Position numbers and translations under genes: made by a program. A DNA stretch of 64,000 bases, taken from NCBI GenBank assembly GCA_017561155.1, contig JAFZDP010000006.1, positions 24,675 through 88,674 on the forward strand, in the 5' to 3' direction. Source of the DNA: Bacteroidales bacterium (lineage in GTDB: Bacteria > Bacteroidota > Bacteroidia > Bacteroidales > P3). The notes beneath the pieces are model-generated. The model searched no databases. It was not told the DNA's origin and saw only the letters and a list, made by a program, of their open reading frames with translations. This document shows, one piece after another, positions 52,604 to 61,901 of the stretch (the stretch's first letter is position 1; each line of letters opens with the position of its first letter).

Positions 52604-54403
52604 ATGATTGAATACGAATTACAACAGAGCGTTTCTGCAGCATTGAAACAACTGTACGGTTTAGATATTTTGGCCGAAAATATAGTACTTCAAAAGACAA
52701 AGAAAGAGTTTGAAGGCGACCTTACAATAGTAGTGTTCCCATACGTCAAAGCGGCAAAGAAGTCGCCTGAGGCTGTTGCTGAAGAGTTGGGACAATATGT
52801 AAAAGAAAATGTAGCCAACATTGAAAGCTACAATGTAATAAAGGGATTTTTAAATTTTGTTGTAAGAGATTCTTATTGGCTTGCTTTTGTCGAAGAGAAT
52901 ATCGGGAAATCTCATTTTGGATATATAGAAGCCGACGAAGATTCGGCTCCTATCGTGGTTGAATATTCATCGCCAAATACAAACAAGCCTTTGCACTTGG
53001 GACATATACGCAACAATTTGTTGGGTTGGAGCGTGTCGCAATTGCTTAAAGCTGCCGGCAACAACGTGAAAAAAGTGAACCTTGTTAACGATAGAGGTAT
53101 ACATATCTGCAAGTCGATGTTGGCTTGGTTGAAGTATGGCGAAGGCGAAACACCACAGTCGTCGGGTATGAAGGGCGACCACTTGGTGGGTAAGTATTAT
53201 GTGCTTTTCGACAAACATTACAAAGAAGAACTTAAGAAAATAAAAGACGAAAAGAATATCTCCGACGAAGAAGCAGAAAAAGAATCGGTGTTAATGACCG
53301 AAGCACGCGAGATGCTTAGACGTTGGGAGGCTAAAGATCCTGAAGTTGTCGATTTGTGGAAGACCATGAATGGTTGGGTTTACGAAGGCTTTGACGAAAC
53401 CTACAAGAAGATGGGTATCGATTTCGATAAGATATACTACGAATCTGAAACGTATTTGTTGGGAAAATCGATAGTGACTAAAGGTTTGGAGGACGGTGTT
53501 CTTTTCAAGAAAGAAGATGGCTCTGTATGGGCTGATTTGACCGACAACGGATTAGATCAAAAACTTTTGTTACGCAAAGATGGTACTTCTGTATATATGA
53601 CTCAAGACTTGGGTACTGCCTTGCTACGTCAAAAGGATTTCGATGCAAAACAGCTTATGTATGTTGTAGGTAACGAACAAGACTATCACTTCAATGTGCT
53701 TAAAATAATTTTGGAACGTCTTGGTTTCGAATGGGCACACAAGATATATCATTTGTCGTATGGTATGGTAGAATTGCCAAACGGTAAGATGAAGTCGAGA
53801 GAAGGAACAGTAGTCGATGCCGACGACCTTATCGATGAGATGACTGCTACTGCCGAGGCTATGAGCAAAGAGCATGGCCGCAACAACGAGCTTAGTGCCG
53901 ACGAAGCTAAAAACTTATATAGAATTTTGGCATTGGGTGCGTTGAAGTACTTTATTCTTAAAGTTGACCCTCAAAAGAATATGCTTTTCAATCCTGAAGA
54001 AAGTATCGACTTCAATGGAAACACCGGTCCGTTTGTTCAATATACCTATGCAAGAATACGTTCGATAGTTCGCAAAGCTATGGAACAACATAGTGTCGAT
54101 GCCGAAAGTGTTCTTTGTGTAGATGGTTTGCAAATAACCAAGAAAGAGAAAGAAATAATAAAGACTATCTACGAAATGCCGGCTGTTATACAACAAGCTG
54201 CTGCAAACTACAGCCCTGCTATGGTGGCAAACTACGTTTACGAATTGGCTAAGAACTTCAACAGCTACTACCAAGACACTCCTATTCTTAAAGAAAGCGA
54301 TTCGAACACTATGAAGTTTAGAGTTCAGTTGTGCAACTTTGTGTCGAAGGTTATCAAAAACTCTATGGCTGTTTTGGGTATCGAAGTGCCTGAAAAGATG
54401 TAA
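52604..54403 (+). CDS. argS: arginyl-tRNA synthetase
   Basis: 599 residues, class I synthetase. The HIGH motif is LHLGHIRNN (about 130-138), preceded by the ArgRS-typical PNTNKPL. The KMSKS equivalent is GKMKSREGTVV. An N-terminal Add-1 domain and the C-terminal DALR anticodon-binding domain (GNTGPFVQYTYARIRSI) are present. The start is supported by the -7 box and the normal N-terminus MIEYELQQSVSAAL. Confidence 0.97.
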   Translation: MIEYELQQSVSAALKQLYGLDILAENIVLQKTKKEFEGDLTIVVFPYVKAAKKSPEAVAEELGQYVKENVANIESYNVIKGFLNFVVRDSYWLAFVEENIGKSHFGYIEADEDSAPIVVEYSSPNTNKPLHLGHIRNNLLGWSVSQLLKAAGNNVKKVNLVNDRGIHICKSMLAWLKYGEGETPQSSGMKGDHLVGKYYVLFDKHYKEELKKIKDEKNISDEEAEKESVLMTEAREMLRRWEAKDPEVVDLWKTMNGWVYEGFDETYKKMGIDFDKIYYESETYLLGKSIVTKGLEDGVLFKKEDGSVWADLTDNGLDQKLLLRKDGTSVYMTQDLGTALLRQKDFDAKQLMYVVGNEQDYHFNVLKIILERLGFEWAHKIYHLSYGMVELPNGKMKSREGTVVDADDLIDEMTATAEAMSKEHGRNNELSADEAKNLYRILALGALKYFILKVDPQKNMLFNPEESIDFNGNTGPFVQYTYARIRSIVRKAMEQHSVDAESVLCVDGLQITKKEKEIIKTIYEMPAVIQQAAANYSPAMVANYVYELAKNFNSYYQDTPILKESDSNTMKFRVQLCNFVSKVIKNSMAVLGIEVPEKM

Positions 54404-54431
54404 TGCAACTAATCTGAAAACTATATACTCG

Positions 54432-54472
54432 GCTCTGTACAATCTTTCTGTTTGCAAAGACTTGTACAGAGC
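54432..54472 (+). terminator. hairpin between argS and the thioesterase gene
   Basis: Stem GCTCTGTACAA (54432-54442) with TTGTACAGAGC (54462-54472); inner CTTT/AAAG extends it. It is followed by TTTAAATT, a weak T run, so it may be a terminator or an attenuating structure within the transcript. Confidence 0.6.
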
Positions 54473-54491
54473 TTTAAATTAGAAATACTTT

Positions 54492-55223
54492 ATGATTGTA
54501 GATAACACAAAGTGGGAAGAGGTATACAAAGTACATTCTTTTCTTACAGATAGATATTGCCGTTTGTCGGTGCCTGCGGTGTCGCAACTTTTTCAGGAAA
54601 CTGCCGAAGCCCATACCAATGCTTACGATATGGGTTATCACTCTATGATAAAGAGTAACAAAGCATGGGTGTTGTTGCGTGTGTATTACGAGGTGATAGA
54701 ATATCCTACAATATACCAAACCATTAGTATGCGTACATGGAGTAGGGGAGTCAAGGGTGTAACTGCTTTGCGCGATTTCGAGATAATAGATTGCGATGGT
54801 AAACTACTTGTACGAGGTACGTCTACTTGGTGTGTTATAGATATGGAGTCGAGGTATCCGCAACGTTGCGATAAGATAATGGAAAATTTTCCTACCAATG
54901 CCGATACTGCTACCGACAAGGTGTTGGGAAAACTATTACCTGCCGATGACTACCAAACCATACATTCTTTTTCGGTGCCATTTATGGCTATCGATAAAGC
55001 TCAGCATGTAAACAATGCTATGTATATGAGATGGATTATGAATAGCTTGAGCGAAACTGATGCCAAACGCAATGTGAAGTGTGTAGACATATCATATATC
55101 CACGAAACAAAGTTGGCCGATATTATAGATATTCAACATATACAAGCCGATGATAATACTCATTGCTTCCGACTAAACAACTCTGATGGCACAGCAATGT
55201 TGTGCAACATTGTTTTGGAGTAG
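54492..55223 (+). CDS. acyl-ACP thioesterase
   Basis: 243 residues, double-hotdog FatA/FatB-like family. Releases fatty acids from acyl carrier protein. Visible are the first half YKVHSFLTDRYCRLSVPAVSQ, WVLLRVYYEVIEYP, IYQTISMRTWSRGVKGVTALRDF and the second half KAQHVNNAMYMRWIMNS with the conserved His/Asn pair (HVNN). Chain-length specificity cannot be judged. It may be co-transcribed with argS or separated by the hairpin. Confidence 0.9.
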   Translation: MIVDNTKWEEVYKVHSFLTDRYCRLSVPAVSQLFQETAEAHTNAYDMGYHSMIKSNKAWVLLRVYYEVIEYPTIYQTISMRTWSRGVKGVTALRDFEIIDCDGKLLVRGTSTWCVIDMESRYPQRCDKIMENFPTNADTATDKVLGKLLPADDYQTIHSFSVPFMAIDKAQHVNNAMYMRWIMNSLSETDAKRNVKCVDISYIHETKLADIIDIQHIQADDNTHCFRLNNSDGTAMLCNIVLE

Positions 55224-55242
55224 TGTTGTTGCAGGCTTAAAT

Positions 55243-55287
55243 AAAAACAGCAGAATTGTATGCCATCGGCTCAATTCTGCTGTTTTT
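55243..55287. terminator. bidirectional terminator
   Basis: Perfect stem AAAAACAGCAGAATTG (55243-55258) with CAATTCTGCTGTTTTT (55272-55287) between the convergent thioesterase and dehydrogenase genes. Confidence 0.92.
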
Positions 55288-55308
55288 CTATCGGATATAT
55301 ATATACTA

Positions 55309-56148
55309 TTAATATTTATAGAATCCTTCGCCTGTTTTTCTTCCAAGCAATCCTGCACGTACCATTTTGCGCAACAATGGGTGAGGACGATATTTGTCGT
55401 CGCCGTATTCGTTGTAAAGAACTTCCATAATTGCCAAGCATACGTCAAGACCTATAAGGTCGCCAAGTGCCAATGGTCCCATTGGGTGGTTAGCACCTAG
55501 TTTCATGGCGTTGTCTATATCTTCGGCTGTAGCTACTCCGTCGGCCAATATTCCTATACCTTCGTTTACCATAGGGATAAGTATGCGGTTCACAACAAAA
55601 CCGGGAGCTTCGTTTACCATTACAGGTGTTTTGCCCATTTGTGTTGCAAGGTCGAATATTTTAGTGCAAACTTCGTCGCTGGTTTTTTGTCCTTTTATCA
55701 CTTCTATAAGCTTCATGATAGGAGCCGGGTTGAAGAAGTGCATACCTATGAAACGGTCGGGACGAGAGGTAGCAGCTGCTATCTCTGTAATCGACAACGA
55801 CGATGTATTTGTAGCAAATATTGTTTCCGGTCCGCATATTTTATCCAATTCTGCAAACACTTCTTTCTTTAGGTGCATTTCTTCTACTGCTGCTTCTATC
55901 ACCAATGTAGCATCGGCAAATGTAGCATAGTCGGTGGTAGGAGTAATGTTTGCAAGGGTTGCGTCCATATACTCTTGAGTTATTTTACCTTTTTCTACCA
56001 ATTTTGCCATCGATTTGGATATACGAGCCATAGCTTTATCCAAACTTGCTTGGCTTCTACTTTTCATTACTACAGGCATGTTGGCTTGTGCAAAAGCTTG
56101 TACTACACCACTTCCCATTGTGCCTGTTCCTATTACGCATATTTTCAT
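55309..56148 (-). CDS. hbd: 3-hydroxybutyryl-CoA dehydrogenase
   Basis: 279 residues. NAD(P)-dependent interconversion of 3-hydroxybutyryl-CoA and acetoacetyl-CoA. Rossmann start [19 protein letters not shown], then [36 protein letters not shown] (catalytic His) and [18 protein letters not shown]. Next to the crotonase gene, 31 bases downstream; together they form two steps of the butyryl-CoA or beta-oxidation route. Thiolase and butyryl-CoA dehydrogenase genes are not in the window. Confidence 0.95.
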   Translation of the reverse strand: MKICVIGTGTMGSGVVQAFAQANMPVVMKSRSQASLDKAMARISKSMAKLVEKGKITQEYMDATLANITPTTDYATFADATLVIEAAVEEMHLKKEVFAELDKICGPETIFATNTSSLSITEIAAATSRPDRFIGMHFFNPAPIMKLIEVIKGQKTSDEVCTKIFDLATQMGKTPVMVNEAPGFVVNRILIPMVNEGIGILADGVATAEDIDNAMKLGANHPMGPLALGDLIGLDVCLAIMEVLYNEYGDDKYRPHPLLRKMVRAGLLGRKTGEGFYKY

Positions 56149-56179
56149 AATGTACTTGTATTTATATTGTTTTTATATA

Positions 56180-56956
56180 TTATTTGTTTTTAAATTCGGC
56201 TTTGCGTTTGGTTAGGAATGCTGTCATACCTTCTTTTTGGTCGTCGGTGGCAAAGCATTTTCCAAACATTTTGTTTTCGTATAGTATAGCGTCGTTTGCT
56301 GCCAAATCATATTCTTCGTTCATGGCTTCTTTGGCATATCTGACAGCTATAGGTGCGTTGGCTATTATTTTTTCGGCTAGCGCTGTAGCTTCGGCCATTA
56401 GTTGTTCAGGTTCGTATACTGCGTTTACCAATCCTATTCTTAGTGCTTCGTCGGCTTTTATGGCTTTGCCTGTATATATCATTTCTTTGGCGTATCCCAT
56501 ACCTACCAATTTAGGCAAACGGTATGTTCCCGAAAAGCCGGGTATTATTCCCAAACCTACTTCCGGTTGTGCAAATTTGGCTTTTACAGAAGCTATGCGA
56601 ATGTCGCAGCTCATTGCCAATTCGCAACCTCCGCCCAATGCGAAGCCGTTTACTGCTGCTATAACAGGTATTGGCAATACTTCTATTTTGCGGAATACGT
56701 CGGCACCCAATTTGCCAAACTCGAAGCCTTGTTGTTCGTTTAGGTTTTGCATTTCGCTGATGTCGGCACCTGCCACAAAACTCTTGTCGCCGTCGCCGGT
56801 TATTATCAACACTCCAACTTCGCTCGGAATGTTATCCAAAAAATGGTTCATTTCGTTTAGGATTGTCGAATTTAGTGCGTTCAACGACTTTGGTGCCGAA
56901 ATAGCCAGTGTGCATATTCCATTTGCTGTATTTATCTTTAAAAAATTATATTCCAT
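56180..56956 (-). CDS. enoyl-CoA hydratase / crotonase
   Basis: 258 residues. Hydrates crotonyl-CoA or related enoyl-CoA. Crotonase blocks: SAPKSLNALNSTILNEMN, FVAGADISEMQNL (oxyanion hole), AAVNGFALGGGCELAMSCDI, AQPEVGLGIIPGFSGTYRLP with the catalytic Glu in QPEVGLGIIPG. First gene of the pair with hbd, so most likely a crotonase. Confidence 0.92.
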   Translation of the reverse strand: MEYNFLKINTANGICTLAISAPKSLNALNSTILNEMNHFLDNIPSEVGVLIITGDGDKSFVAGADISEMQNLNEQQGFEFGKLGADVFRKIEVLPIPVIAAVNGFALGGGCELAMSCDIRIASVKAKFAQPEVGLGIIPGFSGTYRLPKLVGMGYAKEMIYTGKAIKADEALRIGLVNAVYEPEQLMAEATALAEKIIANAPIAVRYAKEAMNEEYDLAANDAILYENKMFGKCFATDDQKEGMTAFLTKRKAEFKNK

Positions 56957-57061
56957 ATCTTGTTGTTTTATTATATGTTATGTTCTTTTTGTTATTTACT
57001 GCATTGTTTCTTATAATGTGCAAATATACGTTTTTTTTCTGAAATTATCGTCAATGTTTTT

Positions 57062-57511
57062 CTAAAATTGTATATCCATTAGATTAACCGACTTTAAGGG
57101 TATTCTTTCCGACATCCTATGGTCGTACAATCGGCCTACTCTATGTAATATAAATTCGTTATCTTCTATAACAAAACAAAAGTATGCCCACCATAAATAA
57201 TTTCCTCCTCCGTAGCTTATCTTCAATACTAATTCATTGTCCTGCCAATAAATACTGTCTATATTGAAATTCTTCACATCCTCGATATTGGGTAGTTCCA
57301 TTTCGGAACATATACTATCGTTTATACAAAATTCCAACGTTTCACGGTTCTTGTCCTCGCCTATAGAGTAAATAAGAAGTCCTACTCTGATGCTCAAGTT
57401 AGAGTCTACAACTATTGTTCTATCTGTATTAATTCTTGTTGTATCACCTTGGGCCCACAATGTAGTGCTACATACTGCCAATAGTATTGCAATTATCTGT
57501 AATTTCTTCAT
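57062..57511 (-). CDS. small secreted protein of unknown function
   Basis: 149 residues. Signal peptide MKKLQIIAILLAVCSTTLWAQ. The mature part is strand-rich (TIVVDSNLSIRVGLLIYSIG, YFCFVIEDNEFILHRVG). No known motif. It belongs to a cluster of leftward small exported proteins (57.1-59.0 kb). Confidence 0.7.
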   Translation of the reverse strand: MKKLQIIAILLAVCSTTLWAQGDTTRINTDRTIVVDSNLSIRVGLLIYSIGEDKNRETLEFCINDSICSEMELPNIEDVKNFNIDSIYWQDNELVLKISYGGGNYLWWAYFCFVIEDNEFILHRVGRLYDHRMSERIPLKSVNLMDIQF

Positions 57512-57857
57512 AATACTTCAATCTTTTAAAATGAACACAATACTCCTATCAAATTATATTTCCCTTCGAATAATTTATATCCATCTATTTCTTTGGGAAG
57601 AGAATTAAAACCGCTCAAATCCTGAATAGAATGATAGCCTTCGAAGTCGCTTACTCCTCCATAGGCAGATTTATCAATAACAAAATTATATGTTCCACGC
57701 ATAAAATAAAATCCTATAAGATTATATAGTTAGAGCTACCTACCATCTTTATTTAAATATATGTATGTTACAATAAAAATTATTTTATTAATTTCATTAT
57801 TCCACTACCTTTTACAATATTCTATTGTATTCATTTGTTTCTTATTAAACATATTCC
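57512..57857. other. 346-base gap
   Basis: Apart from the 58-codon frame described separately, AT-rich sequence with nothing recognisable. Confidence 0.5.
57526..57702 (-). CDS. small open reading frame or gene remnant, 58 codons
   Basis: A frame of 58 residues starting MRGTYNFVIDKSAYGG and ending KYNLIGVLCSF. The composition looks protein-like (FEGYHSIQDLSG, LPKEIDGYKLFEG), unlike the AT-rich random frames around it. It has no signal peptide and no good ribosome site. The frame stays open for nine codons upstream (LYNLIGFYF), which resembles the C-terminal KYNLIG, so it could be the end of a decayed or frame-shifted gene. I cannot decide between a small gene and a remnant. Confidence 0.4.
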   Translation of the reverse strand: MRGTYNFVIDKSAYGGVSDFEGYHSIQDLSGFNSLPKEIDGYKLFEGKYNLIGVLCSF

Positions 57858-58469
57858 TTAATTTCCGGTACATACTGTAATATGGTTTGTACATTGATTT
57901 TTGGGTCTAAGCCAGTATTCTTTATTATCCAACCAAAGTATTTTTACCCATTTGCTTTCCAAATCTACATCCACTACTCTTAATACACCGGTATCTTCAT
58001 TATCCCACCATTCTCGATAATTAAAAGAAAGAGCTGACTTTGTTGCGTTAATGCTATCATACAATTCAACATATTCGCCATAGTGTACATGTGAATATAC
58101 TGCCAAATTATCCTTGTATATCCATCCCGTAAAATAGGTAATACCAACCAATTCATTCTTCCCATTTTTCAATAAAGTTTCTTCAATTCTCCAAACTTCA
58201 ACTTTAAGCATATTACCAATATTCTCGTATACTGTCAGATTCCACCACATAGCATCTGCTGAATCAGCAGGAGGGTTTAAAGTATGTATTATTTGTTTGT
58301 TCTCTCCAATGGTATCATAGATATATGTATATTGGTATTCTGAGAATAATATTACTTCCATATTCTCGGGAATATACTCCGGTCTTTGATTATGGGGTTG
58401 CTCTTGTGAATAACTACTGTTTGCCCACAAACCTACTAATACTAAAACAATATATTTATATCTATTCAT
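57858..58469 (-). CDS. secreted protein of unknown function
   Basis: 203 residues from MNRYKYIVLVLVGLWANSSYS; a Met nine codons upstream (58496) is possible but gives a poorer signal peptide. Cleavage probably before QEQPHNQ. The body is Tyr/Trp-rich (FSEYQYTYIYDTIGEN, DAMWWNLTVYENIG, GITYFTGWIYKDN) and predicted beta. I recognise no family. Codon use is more AT-rich than the core genes. Confidence 0.7.
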   Translation of the reverse strand: MNRYKYIVLVLVGLWANSSYSQEQPHNQRPEYIPENMEVILFSEYQYTYIYDTIGENKQIIHTLNPPADSADAMWWNLTVYENIGNMLKVEVWRIEETLLKNGKNELVGITYFTGWIYKDNLAVYSHVHYGEYVELYDSINATKSALSFNYREWWDNEDTGVLRVVDVDLESKWVKILWLDNKEYWLRPKNQCTNHITVCTGN

Positions 58470-58536
58470 TTGGTATTTTATTTTTAAAACGTTCATTATC
58501 GGTCCTAATATGTCTGCCAGAATATTAATTATATTT

Positions 58537-59034
58537 CTAATGTATCACTTGTATTGTAGGCGGTTGGTTTTGGCGGCGTTCTTTTTCGCTATACTTGCAG
58601 CCATTGGCATTGATAAAGTGCTCTATTCCTTCGGGGTTGAGTTTTTTCTCTTTGATTAAATTCCATCGTGTAATCAGTTTGGCAACGGTTTCTTCTTTTA
58701 ACGTGAATGGCGATTCTATTTCTGCTACATCTTTGTAGCCATTAAACGAGAATACCAAATAAACCACCGGCACACCATTAGGGTGTTTGGGGTTGGCATA
58801 GTCTTTATCGATAAAGCTGTGCTGTGTAACAGTTATAAGCAAGTCGTTGTTCTCGTTGCTTATAAAAAACTGACAAGTGGTGCTCAACAGTTTGCAGCCT
58901 TCCTTTTCTATATATGCCACAGTGTCGCCGTTTACTATCATTTCACCTTTCTTACCTAAGGTTACTTTTTGCCTTTGTGCAAAGCTTGCCATACTTATAG
59001 CCAATAGCATTGCAATTGTCAGTGCTTTCTTCAT
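58537..59034 (-). CDS. small secreted protein of unknown function
   Basis: 165 residues. Signal peptide MKKALTIAMLLAISMASFAQ. The mature part starts RQKVTLGKKGEMIVNGDTVA and contains STTCQFFISNENNDLLITVT. Similar 'VNGDTVAYIEKEG' secreted proteins are common in Bacteroidetes, without known function. No binding residues are evident. Confidence 0.72.
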   Translation of the reverse strand: MKKALTIAMLLAISMASFAQRQKVTLGKKGEMIVNGDTVAYIEKEGCKLLSTTCQFFISNENNDLLITVTQHSFIDKDYANPKHPNGVPVVYLVFSFNGYKDVAEIESPFTLKEETVAKLITRWNLIKEKKLNPEGIEHFINANGCKYSEKERRQNQPPTIQVIH

Positions 59035-59269
59035 AACATTTTAATATTAACATGTTAAATTGAATAAACTAACGTTGCTTAATGTAATATTATTGCATAT
59101 CTGGTATCAAAACTTCTTGTTTTTGACAAAATAGTTTTTATATCTTTAAGGTTGTTTCTCAGAAAATGCCATGCCATGTTTTTTGCCGTAATGTAGACTG
59201 TGGTGTTCGTGTGCAGATATGCTGTGCCAACATTGCGGTATCGTTGTATTTGTGTTGCCGGGCAATAAT

Positions 59270-59302
59270 AAAAAAAACGAAAGCAAATCAGCTTTGCTTT
59301 CG
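59270..59302 (-). terminator. terminator-like hairpin
   Basis: Stem CGAAAGCAAA (59278-59287) with TTTGCTTTCG (59293-59302), followed on the minus strand by a long T run (A run 59270-59277). The nearest leftward gene ends 530 bases away, so it may belong to a lost gene or to the adjacent element. Confidence 0.6.
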
Positions 59303-59344
59303 GTAAAAACTATGTTAGTAGTAAGAATTTATTACTACATTAAG

Positions 59345-59626
59345 GCAACTTCTAAAAATTGCTTTGCAAACGATTTACAGAATTTTCTTGAGAGACGTGC
59401 CGAAACGAGTCTTTGAAATATATTGACCTATCATAGCGAGCTATACACCCAAAAAAGAAATAGAAAGATTTCGGTAAAAAAAACGTAACGTTGCGATTAA
59501 ACGAGTAAAGAGCAATGCCTCTGCATTAGCTCTTTCAAGCGATAGCAACATCAACGAAGTCAACCACGCAAAAGTTTAAAGAAGATTTCTTATAAGTTAG
59601 TGAAACGTGGAATTTTTAGAAGTTGC
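59345..59626. mobile_element. MITE-like element with 16-bp terminal inverted repeats
   Basis: GCAACTTCTAAAAATT (59345-59360) is repeated inverted as AATTTTTAGAAGTTGC (59611-59626). The 282-base interior has no long gene. The right end continues into the CACGCAAAAGTT motif shared with 40385-40448. No target-site duplication is obvious. It could be a MITE or the two ends of a decayed insertion sequence. Confidence 0.55.
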
Positions 59627-59718
59627 TTGAATATTTCGCTTCATTGCCTAAAAGGTAGAAAAAGCTTCGCTATCTCTTCGCAGACTAACGACGAAAGGCA
59701 AATAACAAAAGTTGGTAT

Positions 59719-59782
59719 AGAAAGTAGAGAAACCCTCTATACCCTCATTCCGTGATTCCGTAATTCCATAATTCCGGCTACC
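59719..59782. repeat. short-word repeat block A
   Basis: AAAGTAGAGAAACC, CTCTATACCCT, then three ATTCCGTGATTCCG-like words (period about 10 bp). A related block is at 60487-60595. Confidence 0.55.
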
Positions 59783-59834
59783 GCCCGACTGTTCTCCGTA
59801 GTTGTAGTTAGTTTTATTAATTAGTCTTTGAGTA

Positions 59835-60344
59835 TTATAAAGAAAGTAAAATCTTGTAAGTAACCTTTTCATTTCGACACGATTCAAGATCCAAACCAAC
59901 ACGCTCGGCAATAAATTCGTGGTCATGTTCTTTAACCCATCTGTAATATTTATTCAATTCTTCCTCATCGTCATCTATATAATCATAGTCGTCATCGTCA
60001 TCTTCATAATCATCGTAGTATTCCGATGTATATAGCCCATATCTAATATCATCTTCCATAGACTCCTCAAGATTCTCGTACAAAAATTCGTTGTCAACCT
60101 TAAATAGCCGATACTCTTCAACCATATTATAGAAAGCATCACTTAATTTGTCGTGGAGTGTTTTTAATATAATATTTCCACCTTTTAAAGCCATCACAAC
60201 ATTCTCGGTAAAAATCTCTTTCTTGTCAATTTTCTTAAGTGCATTCAACTCGTTTTCCGAAACTTCAACCTCTATAGTCTTATTGCTTCCACAACTATCA
60301 CTGTGACCATAAAATGCTTTCAAGTTTACTTTAATTTTTGCCAT
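59835..60344 (-). CDS. acidic protein of unknown function
   Basis: 169 residues, no signal peptide. The N-terminal part (AKIKVNLKAFYGHSDSCGSN, EVEVSENELNALKKIDKK) looks like a small beta/alpha domain. Residues about 110-130 are an extreme Asp/Glu/Tyr run (YYDDYEDDDDDYDYIDDDEE). A clear promoter lies upstream (60396-60425). It sits just downstream of the restriction cassette on the same strand, but a link is not shown. Confidence 0.7.
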   Translation of the reverse strand: MAKIKVNLKAFYGHSDSCGSNKTIEVEVSENELNALKKIDKKEIFTENVVMALKGGNIILKTLHDKLSDAFYNMVEEYRLFKVDNEFLYENLEESMEDDIRYGLYTSEYYDDYEDDDDDYDYIDDDEEELNKYYRWVKEHDHEFIAERVGLDLESCRNEKVTYKILLSL

Positions 60345-60395
60345 AGTATAAAGTTTTTTTATTTGTAATTTATTTTGCTCGAAAATTTAATTTTA

Positions 60396-60425
60396 CAAAG
60401 TTACGCTTTTTTCGTTTTTCCACAA
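60396..60425 (-). promoter_or_regulatory. Bacteroidetes-type promoter of the acidic protein gene
   Basis: On the minus strand: TTG (60425-60423), 19 bases, TAACTTTG (60403-60396). Leader about 45 nt to the ATG. Confidence 0.75.
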
Positions 60426-60486
60426 AAAAATATACAACATTCCTTTTGTAATGTAATAATGTAATAATGTAATAATATTTTGGGTA

Positions 60487-60595
60487 GAGAAAGTAGAGAA
60501 AAGTAGAGAAAGTAAAGACTTAGAGAACCTCTCTATACCCTTTTTACTCTTATTCCGTAAATCCGCAATCCCGTAGATCCATAATTCCGACCACT
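60487..60595. repeat. short-word repeat block B
   Basis: GAGAAAGTAGAGAAAAGTAG, CTCTCTATACCC, ATTCCGTAAATCCG and CCATAATTCCGACCAC match the words of block A in the same order. Confidence 0.55.
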
Positions 60596-60790
60596 CTCGT
60601 TCCTTTTGTAATGTTATAATGTAATATTTGGGGTTGTAAGCTTCGAGCTTTGAGCTGTGAGCGGCTTCCGTAGTCCTCAAATATAGTGTTTGGGGAGCGA
60701 AATAAGCTATGGACAGACGACATCTATCCATAACTTTGCTATACTCATTATCAGATTACACACCTTTGAACTTTTTATTATGTAAACTTT

Positions 60791-61888
60791 TTATACAAAT
60801 CGTATCTGCATCGCCAAATCAAAATAATATTTAGAGTCTTTCTTATAAACCTTACCCATATTATAGCGGCTGCTCGAAGGTGTTTCAAATTTTGTATTGT
60901 TGAACAAATAATCTTCCAATAAATTTCGGTCGTATATATGGAAACATACCACATCGCCATTGTTTTTCACCACTATATAACCACCTGTGGCAGCGTAGCG
61001 ACCTTTCCACAACTTAGCCGGCACCATTCCCAATGCGATACACACCATCAAAGATTTAACTTTATAACCATAAAAATCATGACCATCACTAAAATCATAT
61101 TTTAACGGATTGGCTTCAGTAATACGTCCAACAGCTGCTTTTATATTCATTTTCTTGTTCTTATAACAATCGGCAAGCATCCACGCCATAAGTTTGGGCA
61201 TACAACTGTCTATCATTCTCAAATTGTTTTCGAACACCGAATTTTCCATCTTTGAAAATTTCAAATCTGCACCCATTTCAGTAAGCAGATTAACCCTTTC
61301 CAGAAACTTTCCATTACCGCTTATTTCATTGACCTTGTTCATCATTTCATCGGTAAAAGAATCGGAATCTATTTCATAAATGAATCTTGTGGCATTGCTT
61401 GCATTCAGCAAAGTTGGTGCAGCACCGGCTTCCGATTTTATACTGAAACCCAAATTAGGAGCCATACCGGTATGATAATCATGTATCATAATATGAATAT
61501 CTGATTTATCACTCGATTTGGCCTTAACTTTTTGGCAACGAATTTTATTCAAAAATTCATCCATATCCGGTATTTCAAAAGCACCCTTTCCTTCACCGCC
61601 TTTCTTTATGGACGAAAACAATATTTTTGACTGCTCCAAAAAAGAAGCAATATCTATTCTGGCAAATTCCACTCCATTTTCGGCAATCACCACAATATCT
61701 TTATTTTCATCTTTATCTATTGTGTACTCCAAATGGCGTTTCAGCTCATCTCTCAATACTTTCAATACCGGATAATATGTCTCCAATTTTTTCAAATTCC
61801 CATCTCCTGCATGTATTTTCTTTTCACCAAGTATTTTGAACAATACATACAGTTCGCTCCATTCTCCTTTGTTTGCTGTAATAGCCAT
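60791..61888 (-). CDS. HpaII-family type II restriction endonuclease
   Basis: 365 residues. Matches the RE_HpaII family in length (R.HpaII is about 358) and in blocks: MAITANKGEWSELYVLFKIL at the N-terminus, DIHIMIHDYHTGMAPNLGFS, SEAGAAPTLLNASNATRFIY, AAVGRITEANPLKYDFSDGH and MVPAKLWKGRYAATGGYIVV. Expected recognition is CCGG, as in HpaII, with cleavage as protection from foreign DNA; specificity is inferred from the family. It lies 13 bases downstream of the methyltransferase on the same strand, so methylase is transcribed first. Confidence 0.88.
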   Translation of the reverse strand: MAITANKGEWSELYVLFKILGEKKIHAGDGNLKKLETYYPVLKVLRDELKRHLEYTIDKDENKDIVVIAENGVEFARIDIASFLEQSKILFSSIKKGGEGKGAFEIPDMDEFLNKIRCQKVKAKSSDKSDIHIMIHDYHTGMAPNLGFSIKSEAGAAPTLLNASNATRFIYEIDSDSFTDEMMNKVNEISGNGKFLERVNLLTEMGADLKFSKMENSVFENNLRMIDSCMPKLMAWMLADCYKNKKMNIKAAVGRITEANPLKYDFSDGHDFYGYKVKSLMVCIALGMVPAKLWKGRYAATGGYIVVKNNGDVVCFHIYDRNLLEDYLFNNTKFETPSSSRYNMGKVYKKDSKYYFDLAMQIRFV

Positions 61889-61901
61889 ATCTCAATAATT
61901 T

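Larger units (their letters stand above)
59035..59834. other. 800-base gene-free region of repeats
   Basis: Contains a terminator-like hairpin (59270-59302), a MITE-like element (59345-59626) and a short-word repeat block (59719-59782). No gene is supported. Confidence 0.65.
60345..60790. other. 446-base gap with promoter and repeats
   Basis: Holds the promoter of the acidic protein gene, two copies of TCCTTTTGTAATGT (60441, 60601), a GTAATAAT microsatellite near 60450-60476, and repeat block B. No gene is supported. Confidence 0.6.

Noticed and set aside
60393..60731. 112-codon frame on the minus strand
   Set aside because: It covers repeat block B, the GTAATAAT microsatellite and the edge of the acidic-gene promoter; chance frame.
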